A stretch of DNA of 64,000 nt from Clostridium sp. CAG:967. GTDB taxonomy: Bacteria > Cyanobacteriota > Vampirovibrionia > Gastranaerophilales > Gastranaerophilaceae. The notes beneath the pieces were generated by a model, which saw nothing but the letters and a program-made list of their open reading frames with translations, was not told the origin of the DNA and did no database searches. A program made the position numbers and the translations under genes. The stretch lies in contig HF991463.1 in assembly GCA_000433095.1 (NCBI GenBank), positions 1-64,000 on the forward strand, written 5' to 3'. Shown here in pieces: positions 33,461-42,207 of this stretch (position 1 is the first letter of the stretch; each line of letters opens with the position of its first letter).

Positions 33461-33943
33461 ATGAAACAGGAAATTAACAGACATGAAGTCTTAGAAAAAA
33501 TTACACCGTTAATAGAAAATACAGCCATGCGTTTTGGTTATATTCCCATAGAGATTGAGTTTGTTAAAGAAAATCATCGCTGGTTTTTGAGAATATATTT
33601 ATACTCAAAAGAAAAAGACGTTACTCTTGATGACTGTGAAAATGTTACAAGAAGCCTTTCTGATTTTCTTGATGAGCTTATTCCTGTGAAATACTATATG
33701 GAAGTGTCTTCTCCTGGATTGGAAAGAAAATTCAAATCAGAGAAAGAATTTGTTTATTTTCAGGGAAGAAGAATAAGCTTAAAATTAAAACAGCCTTTGG
33801 AAGGTGAAGAAGAAAAGATTTTTAAAGGTGAAATTCTTGATTTTGACGAAGTAAACGGACTGAAATTTTTCCGCTTTGATGACGGTCAGGAATTACAAAT
33901 ACCTAAAAACAACATACAATCTGCAAAATTATATATAGATTAA
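33461..33943 (+). CDS. rimP: Ribosome maturation factor RimP
   Basis: 160 residues. LRIYLYSKEKDVTLDDCENVTRSLSDFLDE and YYMEVSSPGLERKFKSEKEFVYFQGRRISLKLK are the RimP hallmarks. Needed for 30S assembly. 19 nt before nusA, the standard rimP-nusA order. Confidence 0.95.
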   Translation: MKQEINRHEVLEKITPLIENTAMRFGYIPIEIEFVKENHRWFLRIYLYSKEKDVTLDDCENVTRSLSDFLDELIPVKYYMEVSSPGLERKFKSEKEFVYFQGRRISLKLKQPLEGEEEKIFKGEILDFDEVNGLKFFRFDDGQELQIPKNNIQSAKLYID

Positions 33944-33962
33944 TAAATGAAAGGATAAGAAA

Positions 33963-35201
33963 ATGATTAAAATAGGAACAGCACTGTTTGAAGCTTGTGA
34001 AGAATTGGAAAGAGAAAGAGGCATATCTAAAGATGTATTAATTGCTTCTCTTTGTGATGCTATGGTTGCAGCTTACAAAAAACATATGCATATAAAAGAA
34101 GCTACAAATATTGAAGCAATTTTAGATGAACAATCAGGAGAAATCGGTGTTTTCAGAACTAAACTTGTTGTAGATGAGGTTGAAGATGAAGATACTCAAA
34201 TTACGCTTTCTGATGCTCAGGAAATCGTTGAAGATGTTGAAGTCGGCGATGAAATTAAAATCGAAGTTACTCCTGATCAGTTCGGACGTATTGCTGCTCA
34301 ATCTGCCAAACAGGTTATTACACAGAGAATAAGAGAAGCTGAAAGAAATCTTGTTCTTCAAGAGTTTATTGATAAAAAAGGCACTTTGACAACAGGTATT
34401 ATTCAAAGAGTTGAAAACCGCAATGTTATTGTAAACATCGGTAAAACTGATGCTATAATGCCTCAAAAAGAACAAATTCCGGGTGAATACTATAAACCGG
34501 GAAACAGAATAAGAGTATTTGTTCTTAACGTTAAAGAAACTACAAGATTACCTCAAGTAATTGTTTCTCATGCTCATGCAGAAATCGTTAGAGAATTGTT
34601 TGAACTTGAAGTTCCTGAAATTGAAGACGGAATTGTTGAAATTAAATCAATTTCACGTGAAGCAGGTTACAGAACAAAAATCGCTGTTTGGTCAAATGAT
34701 CCGGAAGTTGATTCTGTAGGTGCTTGTATCGGACCTCGTGGCTCAAGAATTCAAACTATTGTTTCTGAATTGAAAAACGAAAAAATTGATATTGTCAGAT
34801 ATTCGGAAGATCCTGTTGAGTATATCGTAAACGCATTATCACCTTCAAGAGTTGTGTCTGTTGATATTCTTGCAGATGACGAATACTCGCATGAAGCAAT
34901 GGTTGTTGTTCCTGATGACCAGCTAAGCCTTGCTATCGGACGTGAAGGTCAAAACGTAAGACTGGCTCACAAATTGACAGGATGGAAAATAGACATTAAG
35001 AGTGTTTCTCAAATGGAAAAAGCCGAAGCTGCTAACTTCCGCAATTATGACGAAGCTGCGGAAGATGTTGAAGAAATTGAAATTCAAGATGAACTTCAGG
35101 AAGAAATCGAAGAAGAAATGAACCAACAAGTTGTTGATGAAGAAGATTTCCAAGAAGAAACCGCATCAGACGAAGAAATTTCAGAAGACGAAGAAGCATA
35201 G
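33963..35201 (+). CDS. nusA: Transcription termination/antitermination protein NusA
   Basis: 412 residues. N-terminal RNAP-binding domain (about 1-130), S1 domain (about 135-200, GIIQRVENRNVIVNIGKTDA), KH1 (about 235-300, GYRTKIAVWS, GACIGPRGSRIQTIVSEL) and KH2 (about 305-360, LAIGREGQNVRLAHKLTGW). The tail from about 362 is very acidic (Glu/Asp-rich), a feature of many short NusA proteins. Modulates pausing, termination and rRNA antitermination. The usual downstream infB is absent; a terminator follows at 35224. Confidence 0.97.
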   Translation: MIKIGTALFEACEELERERGISKDVLIASLCDAMVAAYKKHMHIKEATNIEAILDEQSGEIGVFRTKLVVDEVEDEDTQITLSDAQEIVEDVEVGDEIKIEVTPDQFGRIAAQSAKQVITQRIREAERNLVLQEFIDKKGTLTTGIIQRVENRNVIVNIGKTDAIMPQKEQIPGEYYKPGNRIRVFVLNVKETTRLPQVIVSHAHAEIVRELFELEVPEIEDGIVEIKSISREAGYRTKIAVWSNDPEVDSVGACIGPRGSRIQTIVSELKNEKIDIVRYSEDPVEYIVNALSPSRVVSVDILADDEYSHEAMVVVPDDQLSLAIGREGQNVRLAHKLTGWKIDIKSVSQMEKAEAANFRNYDEAAEDVEEIEIQDELQEEIEEEMNQQVVDEEDFQEETASDEEISEDEEA

Positions 35202-35223
35202 TCGCCGGAAATATAAATTCATT

Positions 35224-35256
35224 AAAAAAGGGTAATTTTTCAATTACCCTTTTTTA
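35224..35256 (+). terminator. nusA terminator
   Basis: AAAAAGGGTAATT-TTTC-AATTACCCTTTTT; bidirectional, also ends the minus-strand pair starting at 37542. Confidence 0.9.
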
Positions 35257-35260
35257 TTTT

Positions 35261-36169
35261 TTATATTGAACATTCACTTAAAAGGTTCATAAGTGTAAAC
35301 TGTGCATCACCGACAGGCTCAAACATATATGAAATTAATAAAAATAAAACCATTTTTTTGTTAAAATCTCTTCCCTGTAATTTTAAATGTCTTATTTTCA
35401 GCTCATTAACCATGAAATCAAGCTCATCGGTTGATAACATAACATTGTGTTTTGTTTTTTCCTGAATACTCTGTTCAATTCTCGGACATTGAAAATCTAC
35501 ATCAAAGTCTTCCGAGTCTGTGTACTCAGCCTTTTCGATAGCGGTATAATGTTTTGCCGCAAACGGACAGTTAGGCAGACATGTCTGGTTCAGTAATATT
35601 TCTATTCTCGTAAGGTCATTTATAAGATGTGCTTCATCTTTCAATTTGTATTTCACATATTCCGGTCTTGCTACAACTCTGTCAAATTTATCCAGCATTC
35701 TGTTATAAAAATCCGCTTCCCTGTCATCAGTACTTTCAAGCTCGAAATAAGGCTTAATAACCGAACAAGTGCAGTAAGCATCAGGATATAATTTCTTTAT
35801 ATAATTATGCAATAAATCTGATGATACAATAAATTGGCACTTAAGCTTTACGGCAGTATCAAGAATTTCATTACAGAATTTGTCATTTAAATCTTCTTCC
35901 GTTATATGGTAGTTTGAAAATGTAAAAGCAGGTGTAATCCCTTGTTCTGTGACCTTTGTCAGATAATTTACCGTTGATTCGATGTCGTAATTTTTTATTC
36001 TTGAAGGTCTGCCGCCGCTCCATTTGCATCGAAACGTACCGAAATTAATGAAATTATATGTTTCATTCAAATCTTTATAGCATTTAATAATATTATTGGT
36101 CAAATCATCATTCTTGTTAAACAGCAACGGTAAAGACCAAACAGCATCAGGATATCTCAGAATACTCAT
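35261..36169 (-). CDS. TIM-barrel-like protein paired with radical SAM enzyme
   Basis: 302 residues. Its ATG overlaps the stop of the radical SAM gene by 4 nt (ATGA), so the two are translationally coupled. The order of motifs (FINFGTFRCKWSGGRPSR, then ITPAFTFSNYHIT, CQFIVSSDLL, DRVVARPEYVKYKLKD, IEILLNQTCLPNCPFAAKHY) recalls the alternating strand-helix pattern and Cys-containing end of U32-type TIM-barrel proteins, though I cannot name the family firmly. The Cys pair CLPNC may bind a cofactor or metal. Probably acts on the same substrate as the radical SAM partner. Confidence 0.65.
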   Translation of the reverse strand: MSILRYPDAVWSLPLLFNKNDDLTNNIIKCYKDLNETYNFINFGTFRCKWSGGRPSRIKNYDIESTVNYLTKVTEQGITPAFTFSNYHITEEDLNDKFCNEILDTAVKLKCQFIVSSDLLHNYIKKLYPDAYCTCSVIKPYFELESTDDREADFYNRMLDKFDRVVARPEYVKYKLKDEAHLINDLTRIEILLNQTCLPNCPFAAKHYTAIEKAEYTDSEDFDVDFQCPRIEQSIQEKTKHNVMLSTDELDFMVNELKIRHLKLQGRDFNKKMVLFLLISYMFEPVGDAQFTLMNLLSECSI

Positions 36170-37542
36170 TTTATCTCCTTTTCTAACTCTAACGCATCAA
36201 ACGAAAGTTCTATAGAACGGTTGTCATTATAAAAATCTTCAAAGCATTTGCGTTCAGGACATCCGCCGCACAAATCAGGCTCATCAAACCATTTAGAACC
36301 GGGTTCAAGGATGATTTTCCCCATAGAGTAACCGTTAACGCTGTCAGGATACTTATCTGTTAAGTATTCTCCGTATTCAACGGATGCATTCCTTTGTTCG
36401 TCCGTTAAGTTTGGAATGTCTGCAAATGACAGATCGCACATTACTCTTAATTCGTTCATATATCCTAAAATATCTTCAAGCTCCTGATTTGAATAATAAA
36501 AAGTTTTGTGTTTTTTTCTTAAATTTTCATCTGCAAATTCAGGCGATATTAGAAGAACGGAATTGGCTGCACAGCTATCTTTAAATGTTTTTATAAAATC
36601 TTTTTGGGGAAGTCCGAAACATTCAAAGGTTATATTTAATTTTTCATCAAAGTGTTCTGAAAGATAATTAAACAGCTCAATCTGTTTTTCCTGATTAAAA
36701 GGTGTTGGATCAAATGCAAAGTGGAAGTTTTTTACATTAAATTTTTGTTTGAGAATTTTCATGTCTTCAACGATGGTTTTTGCGGAACGTCTGGAAATAC
36801 GGTTTCTTCCTGTGATTTTCTCAACGTTTTTAAACCCGCCTCCGCACCACGAGCAATTCCCGTAACATCCACGCCCTATGCATACACCATGAATAGTGGA
36901 GGAGCCTGTCAGTTCTCCGGCTTTGCACAGATTAAGCATATAACCGGTTTTAAAATAACTGTCAAAATGTTTTAAGTAATCAAATCCGACAAAATTAAAT
37001 TTGTCCAAATCTTCATCAGATGCAACATAATTTTTTTTGTTCATAATAATATCTTTGCCGTTACGCCAGCATAGATTAGGAATGCCGGATAAATCAGTCT
37101 TTCCTGCAAAAACATCTTTCGCAAGTTCTGCAATAGGAATTTCTCCCTCCCCTTTAATTATTGCATCTATATAAGTGTATTTTTCAAGTATTTCTTTTGC
37201 GAAAAATGATGCCGTAAAACCGCCCAGCGAAATGTATACATCAGGATTTTCTTTTTTTATAGATTTTGCAATTTCGATTACATCATAAGATTGCGGGTGC
37301 CAATGCAGTGATAAAGCAATAAATTTAATATTGTTATCTTTTACGTATTTTGCAGCAGAAAAACTCTTATCAAGGTATTTTTCAACACTTAAATGCAAAA
37401 CCTCCGCATCAAAACCGTTTATAACAAGCTGGTGGCATAGTGAATAAATCCCCATAGCAATAAAATTTATGCTTGAAGAAGCTCCGTCTTCCAAAATATT
37501 GAGTTTAGGGATATGTAATAATAAACATTTGCCTTTTGTCAT
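36166..37542 (-). CDS. B12-binding-domain radical SAM protein
   Basis: 458 residues from ATG 37542, RBS AAAGGAAG; the frame extends seven codons to a TTG that covers the RBS. N-terminal B12-binding-like fold (about 40-150, ending KEILEKYTYIDAIIKGEGE), then a radical SAM core with GRGCYGNCSWCGGG (C-x3-C-x2-C), and a C-terminal region with CGGCPERKC that may hold another cluster or zinc. Class B radical SAM enzymes often methylate or rearrange unactivated carbons. The target is unknown; the coupled gene at 35261 is the obvious partner. Confidence 0.88.
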   Translation of the reverse strand: MTKGKCLLLHIPKLNILEDGASSSINFIAMGIYSLCHQLVINGFDAEVLHLSVEKYLDKSFSAAKYVKDNNIKFIALSLHWHPQSYDVIEIAKSIKKENPDVYISLGGFTASFFAKEILEKYTYIDAIIKGEGEIPIAELAKDVFAGKTDLSGIPNLCWRNGKDIIMNKKNYVASDEDLDKFNFVGFDYLKHFDSYFKTGYMLNLCKAGELTGSSTIHGVCIGRGCYGNCSWCGGGFKNVEKITGRNRISRRSAKTIVEDMKILKQKFNVKNFHFAFDPTPFNQEKQIELFNYLSEHFDEKLNITFECFGLPQKDFIKTFKDSCAANSVLLISPEFADENLRKKHKTFYYSNQELEDILGYMNELRVMCDLSFADIPNLTDEQRNASVEYGEYLTDKYPDSVNGYSMGKIILEPGSKWFDEPDLCGGCPERKCFEDFYNDNRSIELSFDALELEKEIK

Positions 37543-37626
37543 TAAAAAACTTCCTTTAGCCAATTATAGATTGAGTTTCTGATATTGTCAAATAAATCCG
37601 TCCAAAGTTGCCTATGACGTATACTG

Positions 37627-37657
37627 TTGACAAAAAATATTGAGCAAATATTATAAT
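37627..37657 (+). promoter_or_regulatory. tuf: tuf promoter
   Basis: Perfect TTGACA (37627-37632) with TATAAT at 37652-37657 (19-nt spacer) or TATTAT at 37649 (16-nt). RBS AAAGGAG precedes the ATG at 37720. Confidence 0.6.
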
Positions 37658-37719
37658 ATTATGGCTTAAAATACCAAATTAGTATTATAGTATAAGTAAA
37701 GAAAAAGGAGATTATTCTC

Positions 37720-38928
37720 ATGGCACGTGAAAAGTTTGAAAGAACCAAACCGCACGTTAACGTAGGTACAGTAGGACACGTTGACCACGGTAAAACAACA
37801 TTAACAGCAGCTATTACAGGCGTTATGGCTGCAGCTGGCGGAGCTCAAGCTAAAAAATTCGATGAAATCGATGCAGCTCCGGAAGAAAGAGCAAGAGGTA
37901 TAACCATCTCTACAGCTCACGTAGAATACGAAACAGAAGCAAGACACTATGCTCACGTTGACTGCCCGGGCCACGCAGACTATGTTAAAAACATGATTAC
38001 AGGTGCAGCTCAAATGGACGGCGCTATTCTTGTAGTAGCAGCAACTGACGGTGCTATGCCTCAAACTCGTGAACACATCTTGCTTGCTCGTCAAGTTGGT
38101 GTTCCTAACCTTGTTGTATTCTTAAACAAATGTGATATGGTTGACGATCCTGAATTATTAGAACTTGTTGAAATGGAAGTTAGAGAAATCTTAAGTTCTT
38201 ATGAATTCGACGGCGACAATATTCCGTTCGTTCACGGTTCAGCTTTAAAAGCTTTAGAAGCAGTTCAAGCTAACCCTTCAATTAAACGTGGCGAAGATAA
38301 ATGGGTTGATAAAATTTGGGAATTGATGGATGCTATCGATTCTTACTTCCCAACTCCTGAACGTGACTTAGACAAACCGTTCTTGATGCCTGTAGAAGAC
38401 GTATTCTCTATTACCGGTCGTGGTACTGTTGCAACAGGTAGAGTTGAACGTGGTATTGTTAAAGTTGGTGACGAAGTTGAATTGGTTGGCTTAGGCGAAA
38501 CTAAGAAAACAACTGTAACAGGTGTTGAAATGTTTAGAAAACAACTTGATCAAGGTCAAGCTGGTGACAACATCGGTGCTTTATTACGTGGTGTTGATAA
38601 AACTGAAATCCAACGTGGTCAAGTACTTGCTAAACCTGGTTCAATTAAACCGCACACTAAATTTACAGCTAACGTTTATGTATTGACTAAAGAAGAAGGC
38701 GGACGTCATACTCCATTCTTCCCTGGTTACAGACCTCAGTTCTACATCAGAACTACTGACGTTACTGGTTCAATTAAATTCGAAGGTCAAATGGTAATGC
38801 CTGGTGATAACGTAGTTATGGAAGTTGAACTTATCGCTCCTGTAGCTATCGAAGAAGGTATGAGATTTGCGATTCGTGAAGGCGGCCACACAGTTGGTGC
38901 CGGTGTTGTTGACAAAATTATTGAATAA
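37720..38928 (+). CDS. tuf: Elongation factor Tu
   Basis: 402 residues. G1 GHVDHGKTT (19-27), effector loop RARGITI, G3 DCPGHADY, G4 NKCD, G5 GSAL; beta-barrel domains 2 and 3 (GRGTVATGRVERG, TGVEMFRK, GGRHTPFFPGYRPQFY). Delivers aminoacyl-tRNA. Codon use is more GC-rich (third-position C in two-codon families) than the neighbours, as expected of a very highly expressed gene. It stands alone, away from rpsL/rpsG/fusA. Confidence 0.98.
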   Translation: MAREKFERTKPHVNVGTVGHVDHGKTTLTAAITGVMAAAGGAQAKKFDEIDAAPEERARGITISTAHVEYETEARHYAHVDCPGHADYVKNMITGAAQMDGAILVVAATDGAMPQTREHILLARQVGVPNLVVFLNKCDMVDDPELLELVEMEVREILSSYEFDGDNIPFVHGSALKALEAVQANPSIKRGEDKWVDKIWELMDAIDSYFPTPERDLDKPFLMPVEDVFSITGRGTVATGRVERGIVKVGDEVELVGLGETKKTTVTGVEMFRKQLDQGQAGDNIGALLRGVDKTEIQRGQVLAKPGSIKPHTKFTANVYVLTKEEGGRHTPFFPGYRPQFYIRTTDVTGSIKFEGQMVMPGDNVVMEVELIAPVAIEEGMRFAIREGGHTVGAGVVDKIIE

Positions 38929-38950
38929 TTTTAACAACATTATCATATTT

Positions 38951-39019
38951 AAAAAGAGCCCTGAGAAATCAAGGCTCTTTTTTTAATATCATAAAAGCGG
39001 TAATGAATACCGCTTTTTT
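38951..39019 (+). terminator. Double terminator after tuf
   Basis: First hairpin AAAGAGCC-CTGAGAAATCAA-GGCTCTTT (38953-38982), second AAAGCGGTA-ATGAA-TACCGCTTT (38993-39019). Both with T runs. Confidence 0.85.
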
Positions 39020-39066
39020 AAACCCCTATAAATTTTGTACCTTTTCCCAAAATAATTGACCTTAAC

Positions 39067-39228
39067 CTATTTCGCCATTTGAAGTGATGCGAACTTGTTA
39101 TTTTCTTTTGATTTTTGTAAATATTTAACAAGTGATTTTGCAACAAGTTCAGAACGTTTTTTGTTTTCTTTGTCTAAAATCTCAAAATATTCGTCTAGTG
39201 ATGACATAATGTATTCTGTATTTTCCAT
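39067..39228 (-). CDS. Small protein downstream of RHH gene
   Basis: 53 residues, starting MENTEYIMSSLDEYFEILDK. Its second half (RSELVAKSLVKYLQ) resembles the helix of ribbon-helix-helix proteins, but no ribbon strand is seen. RBS GGGGAAAGG. It follows the RHH gene by 31 nt on the same strand. A toxin-antitoxin reading is possible but not supported by any toxin motif. Confidence 0.6.
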   Translation of the reverse strand: MENTEYIMSSLDEYFEILDKENKKRSELVAKSLVKYLQKSKENNKFASLQMAK

Positions 39229-39259
39229 TTCTTTGACCTTTCCCCTAACTTTTGTTTTT

Positions 39260-39448
39260 TTATCCGAGTAATGCTTCTAAAATTTCAGCATTTTTGTTGG
39301 CTTTTTTAGTATTTCTGAGTTGATTTCTGTACATATAAGTTCTAAGAGCTTCTCTGATTAATTCAGATCTTGTGCGATTTTCGTTTCCTGCTACTTGATC
39401 AATTTCGTCTAAAAATCTTTCAGGCATTGATATTAACACTCTAGCCAT
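39260..39448 (-). CDS. Ribbon-helix-helix (CopG-type) regulator
   Basis: 62 residues. VLISMPERFLDEIDQVAGNENRTRSELIREALRTYMYR is a full RHH_1 domain: beta strand (VLISMP), then two helices with the conserved RSE-I-EA. RBS AAAAAGGAG. Probably a DNA-binding autoregulator; first gene of a pair with the 53-residue protein. Confidence 0.85.
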   Translation of the reverse strand: MARVLISMPERFLDEIDQVAGNENRTRSELIREALRTYMYRNQLRNTKKANKNAEILEALLG

Positions 39449-39577
39449 ATTTTTCTCCTTTTTAAGTATTCCCTTTGTAATTCCCCTTGTACTTATATAA
39501 AGGAAATTATTAATTAAAAATTGCGTAATGTGTATATATTTTGTATTAACTTCTTAACAAAAGTTAATATACTTTGC

Positions 39578-40288
39578 CTAAAACCTTCTTACGTAGTAGT
39601 TTTTGTCTTGCTTGAGCTCCTCTCTAATTTTTAAAAGTTCATCATTTTGGAAATTTTTAGTGAGAATTTTTGCAGTCTTTTCTCTTATAGTATATTCATT
39701 TATATTTTTGGTTTTTGCAAGTAATCTTGCAAGTTTTATCTCAGAAATAAACTCTGAGAATTCGTATATAGTTTCAAGATACCAGTAGAGTTTAAATATT
39801 TCTTTGTTAACCTTATATTTGCCGTCTTGAATATCAAATTTACTTACTATGTCAGCTAAATTATCGGTTTTTTCTATTAATTTGCAGCAGAATTCTTCAC
39901 AAAATTTATTGTCGTTTTTCAAATACTTAATGGCAGATATAGTATTTCTGCATATGTTACCGTTAATATCTATAACAGCATCAAGAAACTTATCAGCATG
40001 TTTAGTAAAAAAATCAGGGGTTTTAGCAGTAAATTCTTGAAGTCTGAATGACACTGCTTCTCTGATTTTTCCATCGCAGCCCGTAAGATTAGACATAAAA
40101 ATATCTGCTTCAATGGTTGAATTTATGGTGTCTAATTTTAAAGCTGAAATTTGCTTTTCAACTATAGAACCGTTTTCAAGCAGTTTTATCAAATCTTCAT
40201 GTGAATAATCATTTTCATAAATATTCAAAGCTGTATTAAAATCCTGTTTGTGTTTTTGGTTCAAAACTTCTAAACTATCAGTGTTCAA
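39578..40288 (-). CDS. HEAT-like helical repeat protein
   Basis: 236 residues, all-alpha, with repeat-like helix pairs (LIKLLENGSIVEKQISALKL, IREAVSFRLQEFTAKTPDFF, NICRNTISAIKYLKND). No catalytic motif. HEAT-type repeats serve protein-protein contacts; partner unknown. Monocistronic. Confidence 0.7.
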   Translation of the reverse strand: MNTDSLEVLNQKHKQDFNTALNIYENDYSHEDLIKLLENGSIVEKQISALKLDTINSTIEADIFMSNLTGCDGKIREAVSFRLQEFTAKTPDFFTKHADKFLDAVIDINGNICRNTISAIKYLKNDNKFCEEFCCKLIEKTDNLADIVSKFDIQDGKYKVNKEIFKLYWYLETIYEFSEFISEIKLARLLAKTKNINEYTIREKTAKILTKNFQNDELLKIREELKQDKNYYVRRF

Positions 40289-40413
40289 ATTTTACTCCTA
40301 AGCTCGTTATATCAATAATATAACATAAACTACAATGATTTTTCGAGGGAAAATAGTTTTAATATATGATATAATTTATAGAATGTAGTCTATAATATAT
40401 TCAGGAGATAAAT

Positions 40414-40593
40414 ATGAAAGAAATAATAGCATTTTTTAAAGATATTTTTATGATAAGTGACCAGAATTCAAAAATGAAAGTCGGATTATCCCAATTTAAA
40501 GAAGAAGAACCTGAGGAAAAGAAGCCTGTAAAAAAAGTTCAAAAAATCCAAAAAGAGGTAAAATTATCTGATTTAATGAGAAGAAGTGCTTAA
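40414..40593 (+). CDS. Small charged protein (59 residues)
   Basis: Starts MKEIIAFFKDIFMISDQ, with RBS CAGGAG 7 nt before the ATG. Basic/acidic C-terminal half (EEEPEEKKPVKKVQKIQKEV). No family recognised. The promoter of the prepilin gene at 40721 begins just after its stop. Confidence 0.6.
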   Translation: MKEIIAFFKDIFMISDQNSKMKVGLSQFKEEEPEEKKPVKKVQKIQKEVKLSDLMRRSA

Positions 40594-40599
40594 GCATTC

Positions 40600-40628
40600 T
40601 TGAAATGCTCTTCCAAAAATGTTATAAT
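40600..40628 (+). promoter_or_regulatory. Promoter of the 40721 prepilin leader
   Basis: TTGAAA (40600-40605), 17-nt spacer, TATAAT (40623-40628); same geometry as before 2891 and 10560. Confidence 0.7.
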
Positions 40629-40647
40629 TATAACATATTGAAAGAAG

Positions 40648-40675
40648 GCACCAGCGTAGCCGCCGGATCTGCCAC
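40648..40675 (+). repeat. GC-rich repeat in the 5' UTR of the 40721 gene
   Basis: GCACCAGCGTAGCCGCCGG then ATCTGCCAC; related to the repeats at 9930 and 10247. Confidence 0.65.
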
Positions 40676-40720
40676 AAGGGTTTTGCATAATTATTAAAAA
40701 ATTCTAGAAAGGAGCGATTT

Positions 40721-41574
40721 ATGAAAAGATTTATTAATTTCGGGGGGGGGGCAACCGTTTAAGCTCCTATAAAGCGTTTTGCAAGGGTTGTAAAAATATA
40801 AAAATCTGTTATAATAGTGATATGTTGCATCACAATCATGGTGGGATTTTTATGAAGAGAAAATTTGCTTTTACCCTTGCAGAGGACACTACGTGCGTAG
40901 CCATGTCGAAAGATTATCGTAAAGCTGCGTTTACCCTGGCAGAGGTTCTTGTCACACTCGGTATAATCGGCATTGTAGCAGCTATGACAATGCCTGTCTT
41001 AATAGCTAATCATCAGAAAAAAGAAACAGTTGCAAAGTTAAAGAAAGCCTATAGCATCCTTCAGCAGGCAACTATTTTTGCAAAACAAGAATATGGCGAG
41101 GTTAATGATTGGGATTATTCAGATCCTTATGAATTCGGGCAAAAATACTTTAAACCATATTTAAAAGTCATAGTAGACACTCAAAAAGAAATTTATTCCT
41201 GGACTGATTTAACAGGAAATTCACATTCCTATAGTACCTGGCCAACACTTATTCTGGCAGATGGAACATATATTTTTATTTATTTGGCTGATCCAGGTTA
41301 TCCGGTAAATTTTCACATTGGTGTTGACATAAACGGAAAACAGAAACCTAATAAATTAGGTAGAGATTTGTTTCTTTTTACATATTATAAGAATGCTCTA
41401 AGGACATATTCTCAATATGAAACAGGGATGCCTAATCGAAATAATGTTGTATATCCCGGAACAAGCGGGCAGTGTAATGTAGATGCGCAAGGGGGTGTAA
41501 TGGGACCCGGTTCATATTGTTCTACTCTTATTGAAATGGACGGTTGGGAAATAAAAGATGATTACCCCTGGTAG
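40721..41574 (+). CDS. Type IV prepilin-like gene, poly-G leader in OFF frame (G10), mosaic 5' end
   Basis: From ATG 40721 the 10-G frame ends at TAA after MKRFINFGGGATV. Adding one G opens 284 codons: NRLSSYKAF, a linker, then MKRKFAFTLAED...YRKAAFTLAEVLVTLGIIGIVAAM, and a soluble domain ending GWEIKDDYPW. Unlike the 10560 gene this one also has internal starts (ATG 40822 and ATG 40852, the latter after GGTGGG) and its own internal promoter, so pilin production may not need the poly-G leader. The 5' part looks like two prepilin leaders joined at the conserved AF codons. C-terminus matches the 2891 protein. Confidence 0.75.
40742..40751 (+). repeat. Poly-G tract, 10 G (OFF)
   Basis: Ten G after TTAATTTC and before CAACCGTTTAAGCTC; same position in the leader as the 2912 and 10581 tracts. 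Confidence 0.85.
40788..40815 (+). promoter_or_regulatory. Internal promoter between poly-G leader and pilin coding part
   Basis: TTGTAA (40788-40793), 16-nt spacer, TATAAT (40810-40815), just before ATG 40822 and ATG 40852. Confidence 0.6.
40867..40926 (+). repeat. 60-bp in-frame duplication at the prepilin cleavage codons
   Basis: GCTTTTACCCTTGCAGAGGA... is repeated as GCGTTTACCCTGGCAGAGGT 60 bp later (40927). The inner palindrome CTACGTGCGTAG is the same as in the 10615 unit. Confidence 0.75.
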
Positions 41575-41581
41575 TTAGTAA

Positions 41582-42160
41582 TCAATATTCTATCCCTTTT
41601 CTTGCGACAATTCCTGTGTCCCAGTAATGCTTTACGGGCTTTATTTCAGAAACAAGATGTGCCAGTTCTATTATTTTCGGATTGGCATTTCTGCCTGTCA
41701 GAACAATTTCCATTTCTTCAGGTTTATTTTTTAATGTTTCAGCCACTTCATCCACATCAATAAATCCTAAATCTATAGCTACATTTGCTTCATCAAGAAT
41801 TATAAGATTGTATTCGTCATTTTGGATAGCTTTTTTAGCAAGCTCCCAGCCTTTTTTAATTTCTTTTTCGTCTTCGGGGGTTTTGTTATCAGAATATACA
41901 ATTCTATCTAAGCCTGCTTGAACAATGTTTAAATTTTTAGAAATTTCAGGCGAAAGATTTCTGAAAGAATTAAGTTCCCCATAGTCATCGCCGCCTTTCA
42001 AAAACATTACAATAAGGACTTTCCAGCATCTTCCGAGAGCTCTCATTGCAAGCCCTAATGAAGCAGTTGTTTTTCCCTTGCCGTTGCCTGTGTATACTTG
42101 AATATAACCATGTTTTGCCCAGTTAGGGTTTATAAGATTATTGCTGCACATATCTGACAT
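41582..42160 (-). CDS. cobO: Corrinoid adenosyltransferase, copy 2
   Basis: 192 residues. Same family as the 31040 gene: P-loop GNGKGKTTASLGLAMRALG, DEANVAIDLGF, GRNANPKIIELAHLVSEIKPVKHYWDTGIVARKGIEY. It has about 15 extra N-terminal residues (MSDMCSNNLINPNWA). Its stop is 8 nt from the convergent prepilin stop. Two CobO paralogues 10 kb apart suggest different substrates or regulation. Confidence 0.92.
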   Translation of the reverse strand: MSDMCSNNLINPNWAKHGYIQVYTGNGKGKTTASLGLAMRALGRCWKVLIVMFLKGGDDYGELNSFRNLSPEISKNLNIVQAGLDRIVYSDNKTPEDEKEIKKGWELAKKAIQNDEYNLIILDEANVAIDLGFIDVDEVAETLKNKPEEMEIVLTGRNANPKIIELAHLVSEIKPVKHYWDTGIVARKGIEY

Positions 42161-42207
42161 TGTTTATGCCCCTCTTTTATACAATATGTTTATTATATAC
42201 TAAAATT

